A stretch of 64,000 nucleotides of DNA from Pyrinomonadaceae bacterium (GTDB taxonomy: Bacteria; Acidobacteriota; Blastocatellia; Pyrinomonadales; Pyrinomonadaceae): positions 186,001-250,000 of the forward strand of contig DASUNM010000027.1 of the NCBI GenBank assembly GCA_036277115.1. The letters run 5' to 3'. A program made the position numbers and the translations under genes. Shown here in pieces: positions 8,929-16,852 of this stretch. The notes under the pieces were generated by a model that worked only from the letters and a program-made list of their open reading frames with translations, searched no databases and was not told the DNA's origin. Each line of letters begins with the position of its first letter. Position 1 is the stretch's first letter.

Positions 8929-9807
8929 TTAATGAAGCAGTTTGTCATGGCCCCACAACTCAACCGCTTCTAGCCGCGACGGCATCGATCCCAAAAACCT
9001 CTCGGCGACTCGCGCGAACCGCTGCGCGGCGTCAGTCACGTAAAAGTGGTCCAAATCATCGCACAACTGCCGTTCCAGCGCACCGGTCGGCGGTGTTACT
9101 CGAGCAAGGCTCTTACCCTTCAATAGCGCCTTAACTTCCACCGCCGTCGCTTCGCCTGAATCAACCAGCTTTACGTATTCGCCGACCGTCTCCTGAATTA
9201 CATCGCGGAGAATGGGGTAATGGGTGCAGCCCAGGACGAGTGTATCGACCCGCCCGCGAATGTCTGCCAAATAAGTCTGCGCGACGCTGCGCGCGACGTC
9301 ATCGTCGCCCCAACCTTCTTCGGCTAAGGGGACGAACAATGGACAAGCGCGTTCGAGCACGTTGATTGTCGAATCAATTCTTGAAATCGCTTTTGTATAA
9401 GCGGCGCTCTGCACTGTTGATTCAGTGGCAATTACTCCGATAGCGCGCTGGTGCCGAGGCCCGCCACTTTGCATTTCTCTAACCGACTCGCTCAGCACCG
9501 CCGCCCTCGCCCCCGGCCCAATTACCCCCACGACATCGATCTGCAAAGCGCTGCGAATCGCCGGCAGCGCGAGCGCCGAAGCCGTGTTGCAAGCGACGAC
9601 CAGCATCTTGATTCCGTGCGCCGCGAGGAAACGCGCATTCTCAACTGCGTACCGCTCAACCGTCGCCAGAGATTTTGTGCCGTAGGGCACCCGCGCCGTG
9701 TCGCCCAGATAGACGAAGCGCTCATTCGGCAGATGCTCATGCAGCGCGCGGTACACTGTGAGTCCGCCGACGCCAGAGTCAAAGATGCCGATCGGAAGAT
9801 TGGTCAT
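8929..9807 (-). CDS. murI: Glutamate racemase
   Basis: 292 residues. Interconverts L- and D-glutamate for peptidoglycan synthesis in the cytoplasm, without cofactor. The N-terminal GIFDSGVGGLTV contains the catalytic aspartate; the two catalytic cysteines are in VVACNTASA (about residue 73) and LGCTHYP (about residue 190). The start MTNLPIGIFDSG at 9807 matches the family; thirteen further in-frame codons upstream overlap an ATTACACAG repeat and lack a ribosome site. It heads the murI-dinB-rph cluster. Confidence 0.96.
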   Translation of the reverse strand: MTNLPIGIFDSGVGGLTVYRALHEHLPNERFVYLGDTARVPYGTKSLATVERYAVENARFLAAHGIKMLVVACNTASALALPAIRSALQIDVVGVIGPGARAAVLSESVREMQSGGPRHQRAIGVIATESTVQSAAYTKAISRIDSTINVLERACPLFVPLAEEGWGDDDVARSVAQTYLADIRGRVDTLVLGCTHYPILRDVIQETVGEYVKLVDSGEATAVEVKALLKGKSLARVTPPTGALERQLCDDLDHFYVTDAAQRFARVAERFLGSMPSRLEAVELWGHDKLLH

Positions 9808-9842
9808 GTTAGGATCCCGACCCGTCGGAACAGCGCGGGAAT

Positions 9843-9872
9843 TCATCCGCAGATTACACAGATTACACAGAT
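9843..9872. repeat. Short repeat ATCCGCAGATTACACAGATTACACAG
   Basis: A stretch with ATTACACAG twice in tandem directly upstream of murI. A related version (TATCCGCAGATTCGCAGATTTCATAGATAG) lies at 6699-6728 upstream of the small secreted gene 3' end, and a partial inverted counterpart (ATCTGTGGAATCTGCTGGATCTGCTG) at 9976-10001. Part of the dispersed repeat set of this genome. Confidence 0.5.
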
Positions 9873-10054
9873 AGACTAGCCACGAAAAGGCACAAAGGGC
9901 ACAAGATTACCTGAGCCTTCAGATTGTCAGGCGTGTTTCCCGCTTACTGCTACCTGCCGCCTGCCTACCGTTTTTATCTGTGGAATCTGCTGGATCTGCT
10001 GACTACTTGGAGGGTGTTTCCTACCCACTGCTCACCGCCCACTGCTCACTGTTA

Positions 10055-10453
10055 TGGTGGAGGCGCCGGGAATCGAACCCGGATCCAAAGGTCAACGCCG
10101 AAGGAATCTACATGCTTAGCTGCCTCTCTTTTCGCGTGAGCCTTGCGGCCCGCGCGATCTTCGCCCATTCCCAACTAAGTGAAGCAGCCAGACGTTGGAA
10201 CGGGCTAGTCCGACTTTGGTCTCGCCCATCGCCACGGACCGAAGCGATGGGCCAGCTCAACTAAGGTGACATCTCCATCCGCGCGCATGAGCAACTTGCG
10301 GCGGAGACGCTCGCTAGCTTATTAGGCCGCGAGAGCTAACTCGTTAGAGTTGGCAATTGATTTTCCCTGCAATTTGATAACGGTCCCCACAGGAATAGGG
10401 CCCGGCATGCATCGCGACGGACGTTACGGCCCCTGTCGAAGCCTGTCGCCCCC
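10055..10453 (-). ncRNA. ssrA: tmRNA (ssrA)
   Basis: On the minus strand the 5' end GGGGGCGACAGGCTTCGACA and the 3' end CGGGTTCGATTCCCGGCG...CCTCCACCA form the tRNA-like part. The acceptor stem pairs GGGGGCG with CGCCTCC and has a G-U pair at position 3, the alanine identity element. The conserved 3' motif GCTAAGCATGTAGATTCC is present. The mRNA-like part lies at about 10322-10354 and ends in two TAA stops; by analogy with E. coli the resume codon is GCC at 10352-10354, giving the encoded tag ANSNELALAA. CCA is encoded. tmRNA with SmpB rescues stalled ribosomes and marks the product for proteolysis (FtsH at 33847-35811 is one likely degrader by family knowledge). Confidence 0.97.
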
Positions 10454-10472
10454 GTCTTAAACGAGCAGTATG

Positions 10473-10501
10473 AGTATAAGAGATGCGCGTGGAGATGTCA
10501 G
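10473..10501 (-). promoter_or_regulatory. Likely sigma-70 promoter of ssrA
   Basis: On the minus strand CTGACA (10496-10501) and TATACT (10473-10478) are separated by exactly 17 bases, close to the TTGACA/TATAAT consensus. The -10 box ends 19 bases before the mature tmRNA 5' end, which fits a precursor that is trimmed by RNase P. Confidence 0.6.
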
Positions 10502-10539
10502 GTTTGCCTAAGGAATGACAGTCCGCTTCCGAACTGCTT

Positions 10540-10880
10540 TCAAGTAATGGACGAATACTTCTTAATTTTTTCTTCAAGAACCTTTTGAAGTTCCTCACAC
10601 GATTCTTGAACCCGCTTAAGTTGCTCTCGCCAGCATCAAAAATATCAAGCTTATCCGGCTCAAGTCCTGCGAAAACTGCCTCGAGTCTTGTAATCCACCG
10701 TCTAGCTCCGTCCGGCGCCTCCGATGACTTTAGAAACATCGATTCAAACTCACCATATCCTATCACTTGATATCTACGCGGTGTTCCGCTGACCTCCGTT
10801 AGGACAAGATCCGCAATAGCCTGTTGCCACGAACAACCCCCACAATCGTGAATCGCAAATCGTGAAATGGAAGTTGGCTC
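10540..10880 (-). pseudogene. Broken small ORF upstream of ssrA
   Basis: Reading leftwards, a frame open from about 10870 (an ATG occurs at 10766) gives GYGEFESMFLKSSEAPDG, RRWITRLEAVFAGLEPDKL and DIFDAG, which looks like real protein. After about 10630 that frame turns into low-quality sequence that runs into ssrA, whereas a different frame gives REQLKRVQESCEELQKVLEE and then KIKKYSSIT with a stop at 10540-10542, a convincing acidic/basic coiled-coil tail. A one-base shift near 10625-10637 would join the two. No start with a ribosome site is visible. I interpret it as a decayed or frameshifted gene of unknown function. Confidence 0.45.
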
Positions 10881-11198
10881 TTACGGGATTTCCAACCTTT
10901 GAAGCTCCGCAGGCTGAATCTTAGCCACCGCCTCTTCGATCAATGCGGCAGCCGCCAGAATCCTGCGAAGGTCGTTGGTAGAAAGTTCCAGAATCGCAAT
11001 TCTTTGACCCGTCAGATTTTGTTGATATCGCATGCTCTGATCGGAAGTGATGAAGAGATCGAATTCTGTTTCGGCGCGTCGCAGCAATTCGCTGTTTCGG
11101 ATGCCGCTCCAGCCTTGCGCTTGTGCGCTTGTGACGGAATGTTGAGAAAGCAGCCGACGCATTGGCCACGGAACACATTCGTCTAACAGAACTTTCAT
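10881..11198 (-). CDS. DUF5615/PIN-like protein, putative toxin
   Basis: 105 residues. MKVLLDECVPWPMRRLL at the N-terminus, a central FDLFITSDQSM and an acidic C-terminal helix match the Mut7-C/DUF5615 PIN-like fold, whose acidic residues (D6, E7, D near FDLF, D in TSDQ) form a Mg-dependent RNase-type site. These proteins are nearly always paired with a DUF433 protein, as here: the ATG overlaps the stop of the upstream DUF433 gene by four bases (ATGA), indicating translational coupling. Toxin function is inferred from family context, not shown. Confidence 0.85.
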   Translation of the reverse strand: MKVLLDECVPWPMRRLLSQHSVTSAQAQGWSGIRNSELLRRAETEFDLFITSDQSMRYQQNLTGQRIAILELSTNDLRRILAAAALIEEAVAKIQPAELQRLEIP

Positions 11199-11410
11199 GC
11201 AGCGGGAGAGAGCAAGGCTTGTTCAGAGCGTTCTAAAACCTGACGAGCTAAATCGCGTGTTACTGAAGGAAAGCACTCCAGGAATTCTTCTAACGAATAA
11301 TCATTCTCGAGGTATTCGAAAAGCGTGTTCACGGGCACCCGCGTACCGCGGAACACCGGCGTGCCTCCAAGAATCTCCGGATCAACCGTGATGAGGTCGT
11401 TCGAAGTCAT
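11195..11410 (-). CDS. DUF433 protein, putative antitoxin
   Basis: 71 residues starting MTSNDLITVDPEILGGTPVF. The core DPEILGGTPVFRGTRVPV is the diagnostic DUF433 motif, followed by a helix-turn-helix-like YSLEEFLECFPSVTRDLARQVLE that probably binds DNA. An alternative GTG lies two codons upstream. It is the first gene of a two-gene unit with the PIN-like protein and would act as its antitoxin and autorepressor if the pair behaves like characterised VapBC-type modules. Confidence 0.85.
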   Translation of the reverse strand: MTSNDLITVDPEILGGTPVFRGTRVPVNTLFEYLENDYSLEEFLECFPSVTRDLARQVLERSEQALLSPAA

Positions 11411-11481
11411 GAACACAGTCTAGTGCGCTAGCGGACGGATGACAATAGTCTACCGATTCGACAGATTCTATACTGACGCGC

Positions 11482-11943
11482 ATGCCGAGTTCCTCGAAAA
11501 AGCGCTCAGGCCTCTGGCGTTGCCCCGAATGCGGCCGGAGCTTCGCGAATCGCAACCAGACACACTCCTGCAGTAACGTCAGTTTGGAGTCGCACTTTAC
11601 CGGCAAGAGCAAAAGCGTCCGCGAGTTGTTCGACAAGCTCGCCGGATTGATCGAGAAATGCGGCCCTGTGAAGGTGCTTCCTGAGAAAACGCGCATCGCT
11701 TTTCAAGTGCGAATGTCATTCATCGCGGTGCAGGTGCGCAGAGACTACCTTATCGGTCACTTTGTTTTCGGGCGACGGATCGAGAATCCGCGGTTCGTGC
11801 GAATCCAGACGTTCTCTCCGCGAAATCATTTGCACGCATTTCGGATCAACACTCTTTCCGATCTCGATGAAGAATTTGCTAATTGGATTCGCGAGGCCTA
11901 CGCAGTGGGACAACAGAAGCATCTGCGGAAGAAATCGGATTGA
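11482..11943 (+). CDS. DUF5655 domain protein with N-terminal zinc ribbon
   Basis: 153 residues. The N-terminus LWRCPECGRSFANRNQTHSC holds a C-x2-C...H-x-C zinc-ribbon-like motif, followed by a DUF5655-type domain (HFTGKSKSVRELFDKLAGLI; VKVLPEKTRIAFQVRMSFIA; IGHFVFGRRIENPRFVRI). Function unknown; no catalytic residues recognised. It is transcribed away from the DUF433/PIN pair and is followed by a palindromic element. Confidence 0.8.
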   Translation: MPSSSKKRSGLWRCPECGRSFANRNQTHSCSNVSLESHFTGKSKSVRELFDKLAGLIEKCGPVKVLPEKTRIAFQVRMSFIAVQVRRDYLIGHFVFGRRIENPRFVRIQTFSPRNHLHAFRINTLSDLDEEFANWIREAYAVGQQKHLRKKSD

Positions 11944-11951
11944 CGTCGCGT

Positions 11952-12032
11952 GTCAGTACCCCGAGCGGTAGCGAGGCGGATCACCATCCGACTTGTGGGC
12001 ACGACCCGGTCGCTACCGCTCCCGGTACTGAC
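11952..12032. repeat. GTCAGTACC palindromic element, copy 1
   Basis: Ends are 28-bp inverted repeats with about four mismatches: GTCAGTACC...GAGCGGTAGCGA at the left and TCGCTACCGCTCCCGGTACTGAC at the right arm (given in part). Two further copies occur at 33658-33750 and 48218-48282. It lies between convergent genes and could fold into one long stem after transcription. Confidence 0.85.
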
Positions 12033-12040
12033 ATTCGATT

Positions 12041-12388
12041 CTAAGTTCGCACCACGTTCGAAGTTGGATGAGCCGCAATCAAAATCTCTTCTTCCCAAAG
12101 ATTCTCCAGCAGGAAGCTCTGCAAGGTGGCGCAGTAGTCGAGCGCGGCTTCCTGATCCACCGGTTCGTTCCAGTTCATCGGAAAGTCACTGTAAATAATG
12201 TTGACGCGGTCCTCGGTAACTTGGCCGCTGTCCGAAAAATAGTAACCGCCCGCGCCTTCGTGAACGGTGCAGCCACCACACAGCTCAGTGAATTCGTCGA
12301 TGAGCCAGGTTAGCGTGTCTTGATAGGCGGGATCGTCGCGTAGCGGGAGGTAAACCTCAACGCGAATCCTTGGCACGAAGCTGGGCAA
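12041..12388 (-). CDS. Hypothetical protein
   Basis: About 115 residues, acidic, beginning near PSFVPRIRVEVYLPLRDD; the only starts are TTG at 12388 or GTG at 12376. The composition (VEVYLPLRDDPAYQDTLTWL then DEFTELCGGCTV and VNIIYSDFP) suggests a small alpha/beta cytosolic protein with a C-GG-C pair. I recognise no family. It overlaps the end of the upstream small basic ORF by 32 bases, so the two may be translationally linked. Confidence 0.65.
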   Translation of the reverse strand: MPSFVPRIRVEVYLPLRDDPAYQDTLTWLIDEFTELCGGCTVHEGAGGYYFSDSGQVTEDRVNIIYSDFPMNWNEPVDQEAALDYCATLQSFLLENLWEEEILIAAHPTSNVVRT

Positions 12389-12617
12389 GGCGCTTCTTTC
12401 TCCATTCCGAAATGTTCTTTAACCGGCGACGAAACTCGGCATCTGAGACCGCAGCCTTCGCCGGTTTCTTTGTCGCAGTTTGCTGGGTGGCGTGATCCTT
12501 GTCCTTCATGAATACGCGACCATTATGCTCGCAGGTGCGGAGATTATCGAGTCCGCCATTGTCACGAGCTACTGCACGCCTGACTCTTCGCAGCTTTGTA
12601 TCAGCCTCGACACGCAT
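12357..12617 (-). CDS. Small basic hypothetical protein
   Basis: 86 codons from the ATG at 12617, or 50 from MKDKDHATQQTATKKPAKA at 12509. The C-terminal part (VSDAEFRRRLKNISEWRKKRL) reads like a basic helix. No Shine-Dalgarno precedes either start and there is no recognised domain, so coding status is uncertain. Its support is the tight overlap with the 12041-12388 gene on the same strand. Confidence 0.4.
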   Translation of the reverse strand: MRVEADTKLRRVRRAVARDNGGLDNLRTCEHNGRVFMKDKDHATQQTATKKPAKAAVSDAEFRRRLKNISEWRKKRLAQLRAKDSR

Positions 12618-12672
12618 CTGTGATTTTGGTCGTCCAAACTCCGTCGAACGAACGATTTAAAGAGGAGTTTCA

Positions 12673-13182
12673 ATGAGCGCAACTGCACTTGTTCCGACTG
12701 AAGATCTGGAAAAGCTTCGCGCACTAATTAAAGACATCGACTTCTGCATGCTCACGACCATCGATGAGCGTGGCGATCTGCACAGCCGGCCGATGTCATC
12801 GAATGGCGATATCGATGCAAACGGCGACTTATGGTTTTTTACCGGGGCGTCTTCACACAAGGTCAGCGAAATCAACGACACGCCGCGCGTGAATGTCAGT
12901 TTCGCCGATCCACAGAATCAAAATTACGTTTCAGTCACGGGCCGGGCCCGACTGGTGCGCGATCGCCAGAAGATTGACGAACTTTGGCGAGAGACGTTCA
13001 AGATGTGGTTTCCCAAAGGCAAGGACGATCCCAATGTGGCTTTACTGCGAATCAAGATCGAAAAAGCAGAGTACTGGGACAGCCCTTCGAGCGCCATCAG
13101 TTTCGTCCTGAACTTTGTCTCTGCGGTAGTGACCGGTGAAGAGCCTGATAGTGGAGAGCACAAGCAGCTGAAGTTTAAGTAG
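12673..13182 (+). CDS. Pyridoxamine 5'-phosphate oxidase-fold flavoprotein (general stress protein 26-like)
   Basis: 169 residues with a clear ribosome site (AGAGGAG, six bases to the ATG). The split-barrel FMN-binding fold is indicated by CMLTTIDERGDLHSRPMSS, the LWFFTGASSHKVSEI strand-helix and VSFADPQNQNYVSVTGRA. Proteins of this group bind flavin or F420-like cofactors; the exact reaction is unknown and the B. subtilis-type name general stress protein is by similarity. Length is typical. Stands alone before the glycosylase gene, 34 bp upstream of it, so the two may share a transcript. Confidence 0.85.
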   Translation: MSATALVPTEDLEKLRALIKDIDFCMLTTIDERGDLHSRPMSSNGDIDANGDLWFFTGASSHKVSEINDTPRVNVSFADPQNQNYVSVTGRARLVRDRQKIDELWRETFKMWFPKGKDDPNVALLRIKIEKAEYWDSPSSAISFVLNFVSAVVTGEEPDSGEHKQLKFK

Positions 13183-13216
13183 TTCGGTCGCCTTGGCCGT
13201 GATTGAGCTTACGTGA

Positions 13217-14215
13217 ATGCCCGAAGGTCCTGAGGTTCGAAGGTACGCCGCCGCGCTCGATTCTGTCCTCACCAACCAGCGTATTACTTCAATCGAAGCT
13301 CGCACGAAGACGGCGCGGGCGTGGCTCGAGGAACACGCCGGCCGCCTGGTTGGGCGTCGAGTCGAACGAGTTGTCTCGCATGGAAAGCATCTGCTCGGCT
13401 ATGTCGAAGGGGGCTTCTACTTCCACTCGCACTTGATGATGTGGGGACGCTGGCAGACGTTTTCAGCCCATCGCAATTCAAATAGAGCGAAATCCAAGTC
13501 AACCTCAAGAGTCCCGGAGAGCCCTCCAAACACTGTCGCTTTCCAACGCGGCAAGTTTGTATTGGAAAGAGATCGACGTGAGCGAGCGCGGATTGTTGTG
13601 CCTGGCGGAGCAGCAATTTTGCTGTCAGCACCCATCTTCAACGTGGGCGCGGGTGATCCCTATCAGCAGATCGAGATACTTCGAACACTCGGGCCCGATG
13701 CCCTTCCCTACAATCGCCGCTTTGCGGCAGGTGAATTTACGCGCCGGTTGCTTCTTCCCGCCCACCGCGACGTACCCATCGGCGCAGCGCTCCTCAATCA
13801 ACAAATCGTGGCCGGCCTGGGAAATTACCTGCGGGCGGAAATTCTCTTCGCGTGCCGCCTGAATCCGTGGCGCGCAATTAAAGACTTGAGCGATCGCGAT
13901 CTGAACTGCTTGAAGCGGGCGATTCCTAAAGTAGCGCGACGGGCGTATGACTTTTCCTCAACTGCATCGGACCGAGATCGCGAACGCATGTCGGCCGATG
14001 AGTCGCTGGTTTACCAGCCCGGCCGCGAAATTGGCACGCGGCATATGGTTTTCCGGCGCACCAATCTGCCATGTTTGCGCTGCGGCGAACCAGTTCGACA
14101 ACTCCGGCAAAAGACTTTCCATCCCAACGCGACTGAAGAGGACGATGAACGAACGCGCATAGTGTATTTTTGTCCGAAATGTCAGGGAGTTAATCGATAC
14201 GACGGCCTGTTGTAA
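13217..14215 (+). CDS. Fpg/Nei family DNA glycosylase (endonuclease VIII-like)
   Basis: 332 residues. The N-terminus MPEGPEVRRYA supplies Pro2 (Schiff-base nucleophile) and Glu3, both essential in this bifunctional glycosylase/AP lyase family. The helix-two-turn-helix motif region AALLNQQIVAGLGNYLRAEI is present, and a C-terminal zinc finger is formed by CLRCGE...FCPKC. The finger carries an insertion (HPNATEEDDERTR) between its two cysteine pairs. It removes oxidised pyrimidines or purines from DNA. MPEGPEV rather than MPELPE favours the Nei branch over Fpg. Confidence 0.92.
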   Translation: MPEGPEVRRYAAALDSVLTNQRITSIEARTKTARAWLEEHAGRLVGRRVERVVSHGKHLLGYVEGGFYFHSHLMMWGRWQTFSAHRNSNRAKSKSTSRVPESPPNTVAFQRGKFVLERDRRERARIVVPGGAAILLSAPIFNVGAGDPYQQIEILRTLGPDALPYNRRFAAGEFTRRLLLPAHRDVPIGAALLNQQIVAGLGNYLRAEILFACRLNPWRAIKDLSDRDLNCLKRAIPKVARRAYDFSSTASDRDRERMSADESLVYQPGREIGTRHMVFRRTNLPCLRCGEPVRQLRQKTFHPNATEEDDERTRIVYFCPKCQGVNRYDGLL

Positions 14216-14226
14216 GTGCCCGCTAG

Positions 14227-16131
14227 TCAGTCGCGCCGGTAGACAAGCGAGTTGGGAACGCGCGCGATAGTGTCCGCGAGGAAACGTTTCACGTCGAGCG
14301 ATATAACCATAGTCGGCCCGGAGAAATGTACTTTGGCCCCAACCTCGTCAATCAGATCGTCTACATGGTTGTGACTCTCGCCGGCCTTCCACGACGCAAA
14401 AACGCCCAGCACGTAAAAAGGGTCGAATCCCTCAGGAATCTTGCGCACAAGGTACGCCGCAATCAGACCACGCACGCTGGCAAGTTGCTCTTGCAACTTC
14501 TTTATAGCGTCGTCATCCAGATCATGCGGTTCAAAGCGATCGTGGACAGTCAGGTAGCCGGCTTGGTCCTGCAGCTGTTGCATCCGCAAGTAGAACTCTT
14601 CCGCGCGGGCGCGGCACGTCTCGGCTTCTATTGGCCTTCCCTGAGCTTGATAAAAGTTAAAGAGTAGCTCGCAAGCGTCACCCGTCAGTGAAGCATCGAG
14701 CTGCATTGCCTTTTCAAGGTACTCGACCCCCGCCGGGTCTTCCTGCTCAAGAAGAGTGCCGCCGATCGCCATATTCGCGCCCGCATGATTTGGATCCTGG
14801 CGAAATACTTCTTGAGCAATAGGTAACGCGGTGGCGGTGTCACTTAGATTGGCCGTGCACTTCGCCCGTTCCCATTGTTCATTGATCGTCAACGGTCGCG
14901 ACGTGCTCGCTTCGTCCAGTTCCGCGAGTCGCTGTCTCGCCTGCTGCAAATAGTCGTGTGTCTGCTTCCACGCATCGACGACTTGCTCTCGCCACAAACG
15001 GTCATAGCTGTCCGTCACGTCTTTAGGAATTTCTCTCAAATAACGCTGCGCGGCAGTTTCCAGAACTAGGCCATTCTTCAAATCTATTGCTTGCGCCATC
15101 AGGTCGCGCGTCTGCGCGTCGCGGGTGAAGCCGATCCCCTCCAGCCGTTCAGCCAGAGCTGGATGCGTGTCTTCGTATCCCGTTTCGACGCTAAGCGACT
15201 GACGCAGCCACTTATCAACTTTCATCGGCGCGAGCGGCTGCTCCAGCTCCGTGAGCATTAGCGCGAATGGATTCTTTGGGGCTTGCGGCTGGTCACCGGC
15301 CCGCCGATAAAACTTCTCCCAGAGATCTCCTCGCAAGGCGCGTGTTTTCACCGCCAACTGCATGAGCATGCGCGCTGTGACGGTTTTACCGGACGTCTCA
15401 ACCGCATAACGATCGGCTTCATACTCCTGCGCGCGCGCGAGCACAAAGGAATACGCGTCGAAGTAAGGCGCGTACCATTTTATGAACCGATCGAAAATGA
15501 ACGAGGCGTAGTTACGTTCTTGCTCAATCCGGGTGAGAATCTGAGTCCAACTTTCTCTGATACGATAAATCCAACCAGTGAACCTGCCGTGCTTACCTGA
15601 GAGATGCCCGAACTCATGCGCGATCACGGCGCGAAACTCATCCGGCCCCATGCCCTTCAATAACGGCAAGCCGATAACCATGTAGTTGCTGGTCCAACCA
15701 AACATTCCAAATCTGGGAACCTGAACAATGCCGGCGTTGAATTCATCTGACAGCAGCACATGATGTACCTCTGGACCGGCGAGCGCGCGCCGCACTTCAT
15801 CAACCAATTCAAACAGCGATGGCGCTTGCTCGCGTTGCACCTCCTTTCCGTCCGGCGGCGGAATGGTGATCCACATGGATCGCAACACGAGCCCCGCCAC
15901 CACCAACGGTATCCAAATGACCTGCAGCAGCATCCAGTCAATGCGGCCAGTAACAAACATTGCCCAAATCACGCCCGCTACCAAAGCGAGCAGCGCCAGC
16001 ACCACCGCAAAAAGGTATGCATAGCCAAGCGCGGCCACCAGGATGACCCTAAATCGGTACGCCGCGGGATCTTTCCGCGAGAGCTCTTCGAGTCGCTTAA
16101 TGAGGAGTTGCCGGTCTTGTGGGGTTGTCAC
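14227..16131 (-). CDS. M48-family zinc metallopeptidase with C-terminal TPR-like region
   Basis: 634 residues. Two or more N-terminal transmembrane helices (about 30-90) are followed by the peptidase domain with the zinc-binding AVIAHEFGHLSGKHG (about residues 165-180) and the third ligand in the AQEYEADRYA helix (about 235). The second half (about 380-540) is helical with TPR-like repeats (ANLSDTATALPIAQEVFRQD; AGANMAIGGTLLEQEDPAGV). Predicted membrane-bound protease with a cytoplasmic or periplasmic repeat domain for protein contacts; by analogy with HtpX/BepA it may act in envelope quality control. It converges with the glycosylase gene (12 bp apart). Confidence 0.9.
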   Translation of the reverse strand: MTTPQDRQLLIKRLEELSRKDPAAYRFRVILVAALGYAYLFAVVLALLALVAGVIWAMFVTGRIDWMLLQVIWIPLVVAGLVLRSMWITIPPPDGKEVQREQAPSLFELVDEVRRALAGPEVHHVLLSDEFNAGIVQVPRFGMFGWTSNYMVIGLPLLKGMGPDEFRAVIAHEFGHLSGKHGRFTGWIYRIRESWTQILTRIEQERNYASFIFDRFIKWYAPYFDAYSFVLARAQEYEADRYAVETSGKTVTARMLMQLAVKTRALRGDLWEKFYRRAGDQPQAPKNPFALMLTELEQPLAPMKVDKWLRQSLSVETGYEDTHPALAERLEGIGFTRDAQTRDLMAQAIDLKNGLVLETAAQRYLREIPKDVTDSYDRLWREQVVDAWKQTHDYLQQARQRLAELDEASTSRPLTINEQWERAKCTANLSDTATALPIAQEVFRQDPNHAGANMAIGGTLLEQEDPAGVEYLEKAMQLDASLTGDACELLFNFYQAQGRPIEAETCRARAEEFYLRMQQLQDQAGYLTVHDRFEPHDLDDDAIKKLQEQLASVRGLIAAYLVRKIPEGFDPFYVLGVFASWKAGESHNHVDDLIDEVGAKVHFSGPTMVISLDVKRFLADTIARVPNSLVYRRD

Positions 16132-16200
16132 AATTCACTTTCAACATAATTAGAGCCTAAAATCAAGACTTGTTTTCTGGATAAGCAAAAGGAGACTGAC

Positions 16201-16710
16201 GTGAACATAAAAGATTTCTTACTCGCTGAACTCGATCGTGAAGTGGAGCGTTCGCGGCGCGCCCTCGAACAAGTCCCGGAAGGAAAGTCGGATTGGAAGC
16301 CACACGAGAAGTCGATGGCGTTTGGCTATCTCGCCAACATGGTCGCGACGATTCCCATGTGGGTCACGCTGCAGCTCACGCAGGACGAACTCGACATCGC
16401 GCCCAAGGACGGCAGCAAGTTTGAGATGAAGCCGCTCAACACGAGTGCGGAGTATGTGGAAGCGCTCGACAAGGCCGCGGCCGGCGCGCGCGAAGCCTTC
16501 GAGAAAACTTCAGATGAACACCTGAACACCAATTGGCGATTGAAAGCCGGGGGTAATGTCGTCGCCGAAGCGACGCGTCACGAGATGATTCAGGACTCGC
16601 TACTTCACCTCGCGCACCATCGGGGACAGATGACGGTTTATTTGCGTCTGATGGGCGCAAAGGTGCCGGCCATCTACGGCCCGTCGGCGGATGACAAAGA
16701 ATTTCGCTAA
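16201..16710 (+). CDS. DinB family protein
   Basis: 169 residues with a GTG start and AAAAGGAG eight bases before it. The histidines H in HEKSMAFGYL, H in TRHEMIQDS and H-H in HLAHHRGQMTVYLRLMG are placed as in the DinB_2 four-helix bundle, including the C-terminal HHRGQ signature. Members bind a divalent metal; the reaction here is unknown. It is divergent from the M48 gene, sharing a 69-bp spacer. Confidence 0.9.
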   Translation: MNIKDFLLAELDREVERSRRALEQVPEGKSDWKPHEKSMAFGYLANMVATIPMWVTLQLTQDELDIAPKDGSKFEMKPLNTSAEYVEALDKAAAGAREAFEKTSDEHLNTNWRLKAGGNVVAEATRHEMIQDSLLHLAHHRGQMTVYLRLMGAKVPAIYGPSADDKEFR

Positions 16711-16852
16711 AAACTGACGCATACTAAGCCTGAAGCGGTTGCTCCGACTCGCAACTAATAGTGCAAACCGCCCCAGCAAAAAAACTATTGTCCTAAACCT
16801 TGGGGTTGCGTAGACTTTTATCCTCTTGCCCTCGTCTAACCCCGTGAGGGTC

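Noticed and set aside
10344..10766. 140-codon frame that reads across ssrA
   Set aside because: Its C-terminal part is the tmRNA 5' region; only its N-terminal half looks like protein and is treated as the decayed ORF.
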